Numbered from the stretch's first letter, positions 23,074 to 35,421 are shown. The stretch is DNA of 64,000 nucleotides from Paracamarosporium sp. OC-R06-R3 (GCA_019828545.1 JACVRA010000171.1:496001-560000), one strand, 5' to 3'. Numbers and translations are program-made. The notes: a model not told the origin generated them from the letters alone.

Positions 23074-23697
23074 TTCGCGAGTTTTCCGGAGTTCAATATC
23101 GAAGTTCTTGTCAACGGAGGATTGTAGGAACTGTGTGGTGCGAATGCCGTTGCCCGCAGCAGCGACTCATCTTAAATACGCTGCGAAACGAAGACTGACC
23201 GAGCAACACACTGACATGATTTCCAATGCCATTTCAAAGCGCACAGTGGAGTGCGCGGAACTATGTACCTGCGAAAGTCATTCGAAACGAATTATTGGAC
23301 GATGCCCACAAGAGTCTGAATAATCGAGGGTTGAGGCTCTGTGGAACGACACCATGCGGTACCGATGCGACATCGATATGGAGAACCGCATGTCCCGTTC
23401 TGCGTCGCGAGGGTATCCCGAAACGAGCCTATGGAATGACTGCATGACCACTAGCCAACCTGGACTGGTCGCACTATGGCGCACATCGGGCTTAGCGTTG
23501 ACCGATCTTATTGTCCTGCGCCGGTACGCGGTACTCTTGCGTCAATATAAGAATCGCCGCTGAAGCTCTTCTAACGATCATCTGAATTAGAGACTCAACA
23601 AGAACCGGAGGATTCTCCTTTCATTTACGTTGCTCTAGCACATTTGCAGTAGCTAGAGATCTAACCGTAAGAATTCCTCAAAAGTACATTGCCAACT
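23074..23697. other. Divergent intergenic region
   Basis: About 620 bases between the starts of the MDR gene (minus) and the DUF3505-type gene (plus). Short frames at 23226-23563 overlap and look random. Confidence 0.5.
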
Positions 23698-25557
23698 ATG
23701 TCACGCGCCACACTCGGTTCAAACGATCTTCTAGAGTACAATTCCGATTACGGCGTTCTGATTTGTCGTGGTTGCGAGTACGCAATCCAGAAGAGTGCGG
23801 TAAGTGTCCTCAAGTCATGCTCCACGTACATGGTATTCATGTTTAGTTGCAGGTACAAAGCCATTTGCTACGACACAAGATCTATCGCGGCGAGCGACAA
23901 AACCTGCTCTCTTCAATTGCTCACCTTGGTATGTAGCCTCATATAAGCATACAAGCTGGTCAACGAATGTTTGCTTACGCCGGATTCATCATGTAGAACT
24001 TCGTGAACCCGACGACGTCCCGCTACCAGATCCGACCACCCGCCCTATCGCTGCTTTACCTATCCTTGATGGGTACCGTTGCTTGCAACATGACTGCAAT
24101 AACCTATGTGCAAGTGTGAAGCGTATGAAACGACATTGGGCAGACGTCCACGGAGGAGCAGATGACTTTGATACAATGGCACGGGAGGTCAAGATGCAGA
24201 CATTCTTTCGAGGGACAAAGATCCGATACTTTGAAGTCTGTAAGATATCCCGGCTGTCTTCTACGTGTTTTCATTCGCTAACAAAGGGCAGCTCCGGGTC
24301 CAACAGACCTGATGTCGGATTTGGAAGAATCCAGTGAGGAAGAAGAGCTACTCGACGAGTGGGAAGAGCAACCCAGTGAGGCGTCAGAAAGCGAAGATGA
24401 ACGAGCGAGTGATACTGAATCAGATGACGGATCGATGGAGGTTGTGATGGATAACATGATCTTTAAACCTGGTTATCCTCCGCCGAGACCACCTCCTATT
24501 GATTTTGAACTCGAAACACTAAGGGCATTTCACCACTTCCTCTCCTCAGCCTACCTCACTCTCCCAACTCCGGACATAGATGCACCGCATCCATCCTATT
24601 GGCAAACATTCGTTCTTCCTTTAGCATTCTCAAGGCACTGGCTGATGTCTGGGCTACTAGCTATATCTGAGTATCACACCCTTATGCTGACGAATGATGA
24701 GACACGGATAAAGGATCACCGTGAGCGAGCAGTACAATTCTTCGCAGGCTTTGTTTCAGGACGGGAAGAAGCAAGTCGGCATGTTTGCGGAACTGTACGC
24801 TCACCCGAACAGGAGGATGAGAGAAAGGTTGGCGGGCAAATCATGTGTATCCTCAGGTGCGCTCACTGGGTTCTAATGGAGCCTATGCTCGGTCAAGGGT
24901 TCATGTCCTTCCCTTTCCAGTTGCACAACTTCGTTACGGCCCTGCGAAGCTTCTCCCTTGTCGAACGCAACGACAACGACGGTACTCCGGAAGAAGTGTT
25001 TGCTAGGGCGGGTCAGATATTCAGCCGCAGAGCCCGCTTAGCTCCTGGTGAGAGTGATGATATCATCGCATTGCTTGACCGCCTGGACAAGCTACCTTCT
25101 CAGATGACCAGCGTCTTTGGGAGACCGGACAACGCAAAAAACGTCATGGCGACACTTACAGCTATCGCGATCCTAGTCGAGCATTACAGTGCAAGTTTCA
25201 CGCCTGGAACCAATGCGCCTTCTCCAAACTCTGTGTGGTACAATATGGTAAGTTCTCTCATGGGATATGATGTAGCCTTCCGCTGATTGTCCATCAACGC
25301 TGCAGGTACACTGGCTGAGCAGGGTACCGGAACCGTTCCGGCATATGATTACACGGCAGGACCCTGCAGCTCTCGTTGTAGTTGCCTTTTGGGTCTCGGC
25401 GCTGGTATCCCTTGCGGAGAAGTGCGGATACTGGTTTCTCCAATGCCTTGCACAAAGACTCCTCGCCGAAATCAAGGGAAGGCTTCGGGAGATTGACGGT
25501 GCAGCCAGCTTGCTGGAAGGCCTTCACGAGAACCCTGGATGTACGGTCCATTACTGA
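23698..25557 (+). CDS. DUF3505 (OrsD-like) regulator with C-terminal fungal factor-like region, 542 aa
   Basis: Exons 23698-23799, 23853-23928, 23997-24239, 24292-25247 and 25306-25557, all GT-AG. Residues about 15-140 carry the DUF3505/OrsD-type module: GVLICRGCEYAIQKSAVQSH, LLRHKIYRGERQ, then a C2H2-like pair (YRCLQHDCNNLC and KRMKRHWADVHG) and the closing motif MQTFFRGTKIRYFEV. An acidic linker (SSEEEELLDEWEEQP) follows. The remaining ~380 residues are helical (LRAFHHFLSSAY, HWLMSGLLAISEYHTLM, CAHWVLMEPMLGQ) and resemble the regulatory half of fungal transcription factors. It probably acts in the nucleus; the target is unknown. In Aspergillus OrsD sits in the orsellinic-acid cluster, but here no polyketide gene is present. 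Confidence 0.82.
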
Positions 25558-25609
25558 AGCACACGAGGTAAATTGTTAGTTCAACAAACGTGCTGAGTGA
25601 GCACGGGTA

Positions 25610-26485
25610 TCAATCTACCCTCCTTACTCCAACAACTCTGTTCAACCTTCCCTCCATCATTCTTATACTTTCGAACATGTCTTCAATATCACGACCGATG
25701 TCTGCAATCGCCATAGCCATAGAGCCAACCTCATGCGCCGTCCTCCTGACTTCAATCCTACTCAAAGCCTCACTCATCGTGATAACGTCGTCTTTTCTAT
25801 GCAACCATAGCCATCTCTCTCTTAATCCACACTTCTTATACTCGCTGCCATACCTGTTACTCCTGCCTAACTCCTGGTCTCCATCTGCATCATTATCTTC
25901 CCATGGACTACCGGAATGGGGAAGAGATTGTAGGTACTGCGGATTCTTCTCCGAATTTGGCGTGTTCGTAGACCAGTGCGCAGAATCAAGGTGTTGAAAC
26001 TCAGGCTTCAAAAACGGATACTCCAGCTGGCGGAATGAGCGGATCATGTCCTTGATCGCGTTTCTCATCACCCTCAATGCCTCGCCTTCACCCTGCGATC
26101 GAAAAGCCTGCTCGTCTCTTTCGAAATAGGTCCTTGGCCCCTTGTTTCCACCATGCCCACTACTTCGTCTTCTACTCCGGCTTCTCCCACCTCCGCCTCC
26201 ACCATTTCCACCGCCTCCATCGGCTGCCCAGTCTGAAGGATCATCCCCCCTCCCTCTCCTCATACGCTTCCTGACTTTCCTTAGATGCCGCCGCTCTTCG
26301 AGCAGAGCTTGTTTTAAATTGGAAAGGTAGTCTGTGATTTCGTCCGGTGCACCTTTGAGCGTAATGATAGACTGCCAGAAGACCTTGAGGAACGTCGCGA
26401 TGGTGAAAGCGAAGGAAATGAAGCCGATGAGTGTTGAAGCCAATGATATCGGTGCTAGTGTTGTATGTGACACCGTGACACCCAT
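25610..26485 (-). CDS. Small putative membrane-anchored hypothetical protein, 291 aa
   Basis: Single exon; the ATG at 26485 was preferred because the upstream extension has only a non-ATG start. The N-terminus holds one strong hydrophobic segment (PISLASTLIGFISFAFTIAT, residues about 10-32), probably a membrane anchor. It is followed by a charged helical part (LLEERRHLRKVRKRMRRG), a Gly-run of low complexity (about residues 98-110), and a C-terminal helical region ending DMFESIRMMEGRLNRV. I know similar uncharacterised proteins from ascomycetes but no function. Its 3' end converges with the DUF3505-type gene, 52 bases apart. Confidence 0.7.
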   Translation of the reverse strand: MGVTVSHTTLAPISLASTLIGFISFAFTIATFLKVFWQSIITLKGAPDEITDYLSNLKQALLEERRHLRKVRKRMRRGRGDDPSDWAADGGGGNGGGGGGRSRSRRRSSGHGGNKGPRTYFERDEQAFRSQGEGEALRVMRNAIKDMIRSFRQLEYPFLKPEFQHLDSAHWSTNTPNSEKNPQYLQSLPHSGSPWEDNDADGDQELGRSNRYGSEYKKCGLRERWLWLHRKDDVITMSEALSRIEVRRTAHEVGSMAMAIADIGRDIEDMFESIRMMEGRLNRVVGVRRVD

Positions 26486-27178
26486 TTTAACCCTACTCTT
26501 CCTTCTGCGCAAAGTTTAGGCAGCTCTCCACGTGTTTATTTACGACGGTCCCGCGGGTATGAGATTCTCAAGGGATGATCCGGGTTCAGGGTGCAGTAGC
26601 GCAGTTATCTCAAAAAAACGGTATGTATGTAATCACGATGGTTGCTCTGCCTTCCCTTCATGTGCGATGCGATTGTGCCTAGGAAACACGATCCAAACAC
26701 TCCCGTCGCGTAGGACACTCGTGCCCGGCGCTCCACGGAGTCTAGCGCGTGGACGTTACTCGATCTGCATGGTATCCGGCGAGATGCGCCGGCCAGTCAA
26801 ATGGTCTTCGGTCAGCCGTCTGTAGCTGAATAAGCAATTTCACGGACTTGCATTCACCAGGCGGTGAGTAAAATGTACACAATGCACTGTGTTCAACTTA
26901 CACGGCACGCGACTTCGGAATTGTCCAAATCCGCTGCTAAAGCGATCTATTGTGCATTGCATAATGTCTGACACTCATATTCAACTCAAGCAGACAACGC
27001 TTACAGCCTCCCTCGTCTCCATCGCATCATACAGTGCACATTATGGCTACATGCTTAGGAGCTGTATTGCAAACTGTGCGTAGTCAAAACACCACATTGG
27101 TATCACTTAAGAGAATATGCTCATTCGGGGGATCTATGGTCTAAATGTATCGTACAGGCTCCCAACCTTACAAAGCCT
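26486..27178. other. Intergenic region
   Basis: About 690 bases holding the promoter of the membrane-anchored protein gene and the 3' flank of MCR1, both on the minus strand. Nothing else identified. Confidence 0.5.
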
Positions 27179-28500
27179 CTAGAACTTGTACACCTGGTCC
27201 TTCGAGTAGCCAAGATCCTGCAGGTAACCTGACAGGTCGCCTTGATCGGATGGACTCTTCTTGCCGCCACTAATAGCCTTGTACATTCCAGGAGGGCCGC
27301 AAACGAAGATCTTAATCTTCTCACCTTCCTTCGGCTCAGGCAGGACTGTCTTTAGGAGCTCCTTGGTCACATAGCCCTTGCCACCTTGCCATTGCTCAGG
27401 CGGGTTGTCCAAAACATAGAAGGCGCGGAATCGCTGTGGGTACATGTTTTCAAGGTGCTCGAATTCCCGCTTCAACAGGATGTCCTCCTCAGAGATGTTG
27501 CCAAAGACGAGCGTGACTTTGGTCTTGTCCTCGGGGTCTGCAGGACTGTTAGCCAGGTTTCTCACATGCTGTGGAGGAACAACGCACTCTTGAAGATGGC
27601 ATTGGCGACCTGCCACATGGGCGTGATACCGGTACCACCCGCGATCATAGCAACATGCTCACTAAAGGTGGGGATAAAAAGTCAGTGTAATGTTCAGATC
27701 AAAAGAGTGGGTAGAAGTAAGTGTCTTAGCCAGTTGGCAACGTCTGAAAACTTCAGACAACCGCCAGCAAGAGCACCCACTTTGTACCCTGGCATTACTA
27801 ACTGCTTATTGGGCGTCCATTGATATTTTGGGATAGGACCTTTGATTTCAAGGCGCTGACCAGGCTCCATGTTGTGCAGATGCTCAGACATAGGGCCATC
27901 AGGGTACTTCTTGATGATGAAATCAACTGTTCCCTTCTGGTCGACATCGCTAATGGGGGTATACGGGCGGATGACGGGCTTCTGCATCTCAGGGCCCTTG
28001 TACTTGGTAATGACAGCAGCTATACGCGCATCAGCATCCTATTAGACTGCCACTTCCACGCTAACATACAGGCAACATGCAGACCACTCTCCATATCCTC
28101 CTCGGGTAGCAAGAAGGTGAGCTTCTTCGTGTTGTGGTTTACGACCTCAGACTTGTCGAGCTTCAGCGACAGGAAGCCCTGTTCGCCGCCTGTGAAGGCA
28201 GCCTTTGCAGGCTGTCCCGATGATGTGGGAATCTTCTTAGCCTCTTCAGAGGGTGGCGCATTCCCAGCCTGTCCCGTGGGGGAGTTTCGGCGCGTGTAGA
28301 AATAGCCACCCGATACGGCAGCAAGGGCAACACCGGTGTAGAGCAGACCATTGCTTCCGCCGCTCTTGGGCGCATCGGTCGACGCGTAACGGCGCACCTG
28401 CTGTGGGTTTGTTAGCTTTGTAATGCAGTCAGAAGGGCGACGAGGGCTGACGCACCTGGCTCAGCGTCTTTGCTGGCCGGAAAACCTGTCGGGCGAACAT
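27179..28500 (-). CDS. MCR1: NADH-cytochrome b5 reductase 2, mitochondrial
   Basis: Transfers electrons from NADH to cytochrome b5 or other one-electron acceptors. Exons 28500-28456, 28397-28070, 28019-27803, 27661-27588 and 27537-27179 join to 340 residues, matching MCR1 proteins. The N-terminus is a mitochondrial leader ([20 protein letters not shown]) followed by a membrane segment ([17 protein letters not shown]), as in yeast MCR1, which sits in the outer membrane and intermembrane space. FAD-binding motif RPYTPIS, NADH-binding motifs [10 protein letters not shown] and [14 protein letters not shown], and the C-terminal [10 protein letters not shown] are intact. Intron 4 uses a GTGCGT donor and CTGCAG acceptor; intron 3 uses GTTAGT and is 141 nt. 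Confidence 0.95.
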
Positions 28501-29135
28501 AGCGAGAGGGATTGGTGTCGGGGAGGGTGTCTTGAGTGCGGGAATGAACGGCTGGGGAGAGCAAAGGCAGGATGTTGGAATCGCTGATTCGAGCTTGGTG
28601 GAGCTCTGCGCGCCAAGAGAACGTCATCGGTCTCGCTCGCTGCTTCCTCCGATGCCGAAACACCACGCTAGGGATCACGATATAACCATCCGAGAGCAAT
28701 GACTCTCTTGCGGGACGAGTTCCTTTGGAACATGTCCATCCTCAAACGCTCTGTCGCTCTAGCCCAATTTCTGACTATCTGTCGCCCTTTCACTTACCAC
28801 ACCACATTCGGTAAACATTGCGAGACAATTTCGACACTCGAGTACACTTCCATGTGCACTCTTCAGCAGGAACAAGCATGTGAACTCATGATGAAAGCCA
28901 ATACATCACGGTCGTGACATTCATTGATTCCTTTAAAGTAACAGCGGGTACTATGTCCAACATGGTGCTCTGATGATTTATAGATGGGCGCCCCGCTCTT
29001 CTTTCGAGTCTGCCTGTTGTACATGATCTTTCGTAATGCTTGCAGTGGCAATTAATTCATCAACTGCATCTTCGCTCTCGGCAACACTTTTAACTATTTC
29101 TCCTTACCCAACCGCAACCCATCCAGTTCTTTTCT
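28501..29135. other. Intergenic region
   Basis: About 630 bases: the promoter of MCR1 and the 3' flank of the GFA-type gene. Nothing else identified. Confidence 0.5.
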
Positions 29136-29708
29136 CTACAACTTCGATGTCGCCTTGTTCTTCTGTGCCGTGTACGTCGCAATAGCATCCATCAATCCCG
29201 GGCTCAACACATCATACGTCTCCAAACCGACGCTCTTGAACTTCGACCGCACAGCATCCATCTGATTGGGGTCAAAGCCCTGCTCGATAATCGAGCTCAC
29301 GAAAGCTGCAAACTGGGGTTCCTGCCATCCACTCTTGTCGCTGAGCTCAGTGTGAACAAAGTCGAGTCCCTTGAACGGGTGATCCACCACGATGCGGCCG
29401 AACAGATGCACGCCGCATTCTTTGCAGGCGTTTCTTTGAATTGCTGCCTTCTCGTCGATGATGTGCAGTTTTTGCTTGTTGGCTGTCACGCTGAGCTTGT
29501 CGGTGGGGATGACACCCACGACCGAGAATAGCGCTGATTTAGGCTTCCAGCACTTTGAGCAGCCACAGGCATGGTTGTGCAGGACATTTGATCCGAGCGT
29601 CACCTCGACTTTGTTGGAAGCGCAGTGGCAGTACAACTTCCCGCCTGCGAAGTTGGAGTCACCCTTCTTGATACCGTTGTCGATTGAGGGGTGAAGAGAG
29701 GGTGCCAT
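29136..29708 (-). CDS. Glutathione-dependent formaldehyde-activating (GFA/CENP-V type) enzyme with SKL tail
   Basis: GFA enzymes were described as catalysing or assisting formation of S-hydroxymethylglutathione from formaldehyde and glutathione. Single exon of 190 residues, the family's usual length, starting [12 protein letters not shown]; in-frame ATG 29759 upstream would add 17 residues. The zinc-binding Cys pattern is present: [19 protein letters not shown] and [13 protein letters not shown]. The C-terminus is KATSKL followed by the stop, a canonical PTS1, which suggests peroxisomal import. That fits oxidases that release formaldehyde inside peroxisomes, but no such oxidase is adjacent. 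Family membership is solid; the catalytic assignment is by family. Confidence 0.92.
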   Translation of the reverse strand: MAPSLHPSIDNGIKKGDSNFAGGKLYCHCASNKVEVTLGSNVLHNHACGCSKCWKPKSALFSVVGVIPTDKLSVTANKQKLHIIDEKAAIQRNACKECGVHLFGRIVVDHPFKGLDFVHTELSDKSGWQEPQFAAFVSSIIEQGFDPNQMDAVRSKFKSVGLETYDVLSPGLMDAIATYTAQKNKATSKL

Positions 29709-30982
29709 TGTGAGGGTATTGCGAATGTATGTCAGGACGCGTTGAGGAAGGGTGGACATTGGCAAGGCAGATCGCAGGCGGGTACGATCGAATATATACG
29801 GCTTGCGGACCCCTCACTAAACTCCCGGCTGAGACCCCGAGCAATCGCGGCGGTCCAGTATTCCCTCAATGGCGCCATAGCTGTCTCCACGAAACCGATA
29901 TGTTCATGGTTGCGGAGCCGCATCGTATTACCGGATTAGGTCACAGGCCCCGCAGAGCGCTTGGACAGCAGCACCGCGGCATTGCGATTGCTTTTGGGGA
30001 AAAAAGTGAGAGCGACTATTTGTATAAGAAACACCTGGATGCCATACAGATCCGTGAATCTATGTAGGTATACAGCTATGCACACAGTGCCAGAATTCAA
30101 GAACTCTGAAAGTTAACCACGTCTGTGTCGGAAGCGGTTCCGACGAGCATCGGTAGGCCAGCCGATGGTAACACAACACAATCACAATAAAACAGAATCA
30201 GAAAATACGCACTGTGTTGCTTCTTCCAAAGCTTAGATTTTATCAATGTACTCTCACATTTGGTGTGAGATTATGATATTTTGGCGGAGTCGAGCGACGT
30301 AGTGTTATTTTCGCCGGCTTTGGATGAAGATGAGAGCAGCTTCTGCCCACATAAAAGTATTCGCAAACCGTGCTGCTTTATTGTTTCTATATTTACATGC
30401 GTCGTTTCGAAACATAATATGAAGATTACGAACGACATTGAAAAGGTTGAGAAAGAGATGGCTTTGAGTGATGGTATAGCGATATTTCCATCGACCTTGT
30501 ATCTCTATTGCGTCCGAATCTCGCCAAAATTCGAGAACAGCGAAGGAACAGAAATGCGTCTGCAAACAGGGCCTTCTTATTCTCCGCTTACAATATGGAT
30601 GCAAGCCTCGATACATTAGATCGCAGAGCCGCACAAAGTCGAACCATGTGTTATTTCAATCGCTTTCATTTGCACATGCTCTAGATTCCTTTATTACATC
30701 GACTACAACATTGATCCTTATTGTATCGTTTGCTTGGCCCCCACACCCACAATGCCTATCAGTAATGTGTCTACACAATGCACGGTTGTGTACATACCCT
30801 ATAAACTTTCCCTCCTGTATTTTCCCTTGTCTCACCCATCTGTTCTCGGTGCTCACAACATCCAAGCGAAACCAGGTGTTTTTCAGATCCCAGTGATCAG
30901 ACGTAAAGGAGGTTCAAACCCAACCACTAAGTTTTCCCCTTGAACTTAGAACACTTACACCACAGCCATCTTGTTGAACAAG
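29709..30982. other. Divergent intergenic region
   Basis: About 1.27 kb between the start of the GFA-type gene (minus) and the orphan gene (plus). Several overlapping short frames at 30281-30634 lie on both strands without coding character. Nothing else identified. Confidence 0.45.
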
Positions 30983-33189
30983 ATGCCCTTTTCCATCGCT
31001 ACCCTGGTTAAAGGCACGGTCTCTAAGTCTACCTCTTCCAAGACCACCAAAGTCGAGAATGCTCTACTCGACAATTACGCCGAGTACGACATCGACGCTC
31101 TGAAGATGAGCAAAGGTGAACGTGGCATCGTCGTGTTCTCCCTTAGTGATGACGAGCCTATCTTGACCCCAGTGGAGGAATACGACACAAGCGATCTTAT
31201 TGCTGAGAATAATAAGAAAGCTAGAAGTGGAAAAAGCCTCGCTGGTACTGATAGCCAGTACCAAGTTGAGCGCATAGAGCTCACGGAATTGACCGCTGAT
31301 GGCCGGACTGTGAACTGCGATGTTCTGTTTGATGCAGAGAGCTCCAACGAGGAGGAGGAATCTTTTTTAGGGGATTGCTCCCAGTAGACTGGGGGCTTGA
31401 TGACTTGTTTAGAAAGTTGGAGGCAGTCTCTTGCTCTGAAAGCTATGAGATGAAAGACTTTGGAGCTGAGGAGGCAGTTTCTGAGACCACGATCGCCGAT
31501 AATCCCGCTTGGTGCGAAGCCAAAGTGGATCCGATTGATATATCAGGCCTGCCTTTGCACTATCTCATTCCTGGATTGGACTTCCTTCCAGGCATTGATA
31601 TTTTGAACAGTATCGAAGTACGACACGTGCAGGTTGAGGGTAGGCACATGCCGCTCCGTAGCAGTATTTTCGACGAGGGTGAGAACGACGATGATTTAGA
31701 AGAGATTTACAGGGAATACGGGAACCTTGGAATGTATGTTCCCGAAACTCTATTTGGTGCTGAGTTGCAACAGGACGACCATCTGGATGTTTCGGATGAA
31801 TCCTTGAAAGAGCCCGATACAGGGTTTCAGCCCTACTATATCGCACTTTATGAAAACGAAAACAACAAAAGCGATCAACAGATCTATTTTTACAACCATG
31901 CGACGGGCCGCAATACGGACTTCATAGCCATGAACCACCTTCTGAACCCTCCTGAACGAGAACCACAGATCCACCGTGCGGAAGACGACTTCGAACATGA
32001 GGATCTAGAGGTAGCAGAGTTCATATATGATATTGCAAACGCTGAGCTTATGGAGTTCACTAATTATTTCGACAATAACCAGCCCGACGGTTTAAATCCC
32101 GCTTTATACGACGATGTCAATTATCAGAACGAGGATGTCGATACGGTGAGCACCCCCGATGATATGCAGTCAATGATGTGCAACAGCTCTCATAAACCAC
32201 CTCGTAGCAAGAACAGCATCTTCCGCGAGCCACCCGAGCTTCGTGGGCCTATGCGCCGCCCAGGTTGGAAGGCGCTCGACAATACGTTGTTTCAGATCGC
32301 CGAGGTGATGACTCCGCCACCACATTTTGCTCATTTCTCGATGTCAAAGGTCCAGATACCGGATTTTGTCCCGGACGCTAAGGCGTTGTTCGATAGCAAG
32401 TTGTGGCGCAACGATGTCCCTACCAAGCTGTCGTTCCTCACCAGTGAGACTCAGAGGATCGATACGCCGCAAAAAGTCTCCTCTAAGCTTTACAGCTCTT
32501 CTCTAACTACCAAGGGTGTACAATCTTTGACCCTTGGTAGTAGTGAGTGTTGCAGTATTGAGTCAGAGCACGAGTCCGAACTCACGGTGCAGGCGCTCGA
32601 CGTCTTCACTGTAAATTATGTATCCCATATTCGCGAGTGCGACGCCATCCATATGCTTGTGACTCGGGCTAAGATCCTGAAGGATCACGACAGCGAGAAA
32701 GTTTTCGGATTCGGTGGGAAATCCATCGATGACATGGCGTTGTTTGTGCAGAAATTGTACAAAGCCTCGTCAGCCACTACCGCTGATGCGCAAGAGGCAC
32801 TCGAGGATTTATATCTGCTACATGATGTCGTAGTCGAGCTAGCAAGTGATCTGGAAGGCTGTCAGGACGATGTCAAGATGCAGGTGATGGTTGAACGCAT
32901 GTGGGATACTGCTTTCTCCTGCATGAACTCGATTGAGCGTGCACATCAGTACATGTTATCGACACCCGGAATGTTGGTTTTCAAGGAGAGACTAGTTGAC
33001 GAGATAGCCCAAACGGAACGGCTCTTGTGGTTTGACTGGACGCGTAATATACGCGAGTCGATGGGAATTGAAGGAAGCTCTTCGGGCTCTGTGTCATTGA
33101 TGCAGGAATTTTTGTGGTCGAGTCTTTTTTGGTGGCGTGCGAAGATTTCCGAGGCGATACGTCGTCTTGATGTTCTTCGATGGTCATAG
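30983..33189 (+). CDS. Acidic orphan protein with a frame change (intron or frameshift near 31.3 kb)
   Basis: The ATG at 30983 opens a 135-codon frame ending at 31387 (start MPFSIATLVKGTVSK; acidic end SSNEEEESFLGD). A second, much longer frame runs to 33189 with the same acidic style but no nearby ATG, and overlaps the first by a few bases, so the two are very likely one protein of about 700 residues. Either an intron joins them (for example donor GTACCA at about 31258 and acceptor TTTTTTAG ending at 31369, which fits the phases) or one base is missing in the T-run before 31369. The long part contains YYIALYENENN, PGWKALDNTLFQIAEVM and a helical C-terminus. No domain recognised. Confidence 0.65.
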
Positions 33190-35421
33190 TATGGATAAAA
33201 TGTATCTATACATAGGACAGTTGCTTATATGATACTCTTCAGGTGATAAATTGATGTCTTAGTATAGATATTAATTCTTTGGTCATCCTGAACGAGAGAT
33301 TCGCGATTACTCACAAAGCGTGCACCTCTAATAAGTGATGTCAAATCCTGGTATAAGTTTGTGGGGGTGCTGACGCCGCTTCGCACTCCTCATACTCCTT
33401 AACGCAAACCAACAAAAGAAAATCCTGAAACAAAAACGCCCAGCTCTCGTAAGAAGCTGAAGCAATTTCGGTTATATTGTATATCTATGATTGTGCTCAA
33501 TAACGTGTGTGAGAATGGCGCTGACGCAAAGCTGCAGATCGTTTTCAGCCGCCGGTGGCGCTATTAGACAACGAGTAATTCACCAGTAACAACGGTTTTT
33601 GTGATTATGATGTTCATCGCGCGCTTATGCCCTCTTCAGAAACCAGAAGCGCGTAAAAGGAGGTTCCGATATGCCGCTGTTGATGGAGGTGAATTTCGCT
33701 AAACGATATTCGCTTGTTCGTAAAGCTCCGATTCAGGGGTGACCTCGGCAGATACCCACATAAAGACTAGTTTCAACAGGTAAACGATTCATGAACGAAC
33801 CTTCTCGCACTTGTAGATCTGTAGATATGCTCGTTCGGAAGAAGATCAAGCCGTAAGGCGGCTTATCATATCTGGGTCGCAGCAGTGTTATTGTGGGTCT
33901 CTGAACCATGACTGCACAATTTGAAATGCACTCAAGAGCACGGAAACAAGCAATGGCTACACACGTGTTGTTGGTGAGGAACGGGAGCGTGTACCGTGAT
34001 GGTTCGTGTTGCCAAATCGCCGCAAGACACATCGAAATGACACCACCGTTGTGAATACGAAGCAAGGCTGATGACGCTGGACAAAGCAGTGCTGGAGCGG
34101 AGTGAGCCGGCCTCAGTGCAAACACGCCATGTTGCTCTGTCGTCATCCGAGACAGAAGCAGCAACGTCAGTTTTGTTGGACCAAGACCCACTGGTGCTGT
34201 ACTCAGTACTGCAGCTCGTTGGGAGGCTCCATCAACCAGGTCCACCACTATCAAAAAGTGACGGCCGAGAGGCTCGTGTTATGCATGGAAGACCGGCAGT
34301 CATCGGATGCATGATGGTGATGCGTTGTTGACACTAGCCCGTTTCCGCATTGGCATCCCTGATCCGGGATGGTGGGCTTCTGGAAGGGTGAATAAGCGGC
34401 GGCCCTAAATATCGGCCGATGTAGTCGGGCGGCGACCTACCGCGAATGATGTGCAATTAGCAACATGACGATAAAATGGTCAAGCATTGCCAAAGCACGA
34501 GATTTTGTTATTACGAGCCTCATCTGGATTAGATGCATGTCTTGGAAGCGTGCAAGATGTCGACGGTGAGGCAGTCGGCGGGATCTCGGCTTGATCAGCT
34601 GGGATCTTCCTTTGTGTTGGACGTTGCAAGAATAGAGGCGTGGCTTGAGCGCGTGAGTAAACGACCAGAAGACGATGGAAATGCGTGTTTGCGATGAAGA
34701 GCTGGAGGGGAGCAGCGTTGTAACCCTGCGTGACATCTGACGTCCAACGGTAGGCTGCCCAAAGGAGAAGAGGCTAGGCCCGATTCGAAACGACGCATGG
34801 GGCAGTGCTAATCTTAGCTGCGCGCCACGGTCCAGCCGACACCGAGTGAACGAGCGACTCCACACCGGCACGGCGCCATCACCCCACCCTAGTACACTCA
34901 CGTTGTTCGCCCAAGCTGCTGGACGAGCGGGTCTCCAGCCACAGTCCAATATGATTCTCCTCCCTATGACCAATCCTAGATAGGATCGGCCTGCCCAAGA
35001 GCGTATGGCTCCCGCCACGTTATTTCGGCAGGGCTATGCTTTGCCGGATCTCAGCTCCCCCTGTCGACGCGCTATCGATTCACCGTATTCTCCAGCGCGT
35101 CGCCTTCTGGCTGTCCACTTTTGTGAGCACTGTGACTCCGGGCCGCTACTGACAGAATGTGACGCTGTGCTGCCAGTCGCCATCTGTGCATGGGCGATAT
35201 TGCTAGACGCAGGAGAAGTAATCAGTATAAAGGAACTGGCTCCTGTCGCCCATCTACTTTCTCATCATCACACATTAGTATCTAATACACTTTCCTAGCC
35301 ACATTCGCTTTTCCTTCGCTTTATCTATCAGTCGTTCGCTCCAGATCGCCTTCAGACATCTCCAGAGAACCCCTAATACTTAATTCGAGATCTGAAGCAC
35401 CGCAAACCGTTAAACCTCAAG
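33190..35421. other. Long intergenic region, probable large promoter
   Basis: About 2.2 kb between the orphan gene and the secreted repeat protein. Two minus-strand frames of 173 and 193 codons (33733-34254 and 34437-35018) have no recognisable content and uneven composition, and I do not call them. The last 200 bases carry a TATA box and a pyrimidine-rich leader. Confidence 0.5.
35226..35231 (+). promoter_or_regulatory. TATA box of the repeat-rich secreted protein gene
   Basis: TATAAA, 191 bases before the ATG at 35422 and followed by a CT-rich leader typical of strongly expressed fungal genes. Confidence 0.6.

Noticed and set aside
17129..25557. A possible biosynthetic gene cluster (two regulators, an MDR reductase)
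   Set aside because: There is no polyketide synthase, NRPS, terpene synthase or other backbone gene anywhere in the window.
33733..35018. Two minus-strand frames of 173 and 193 codons in the long intergenic region
   Set aside because: No domain, uneven composition, no splice or promoter signs; judged chance frames.
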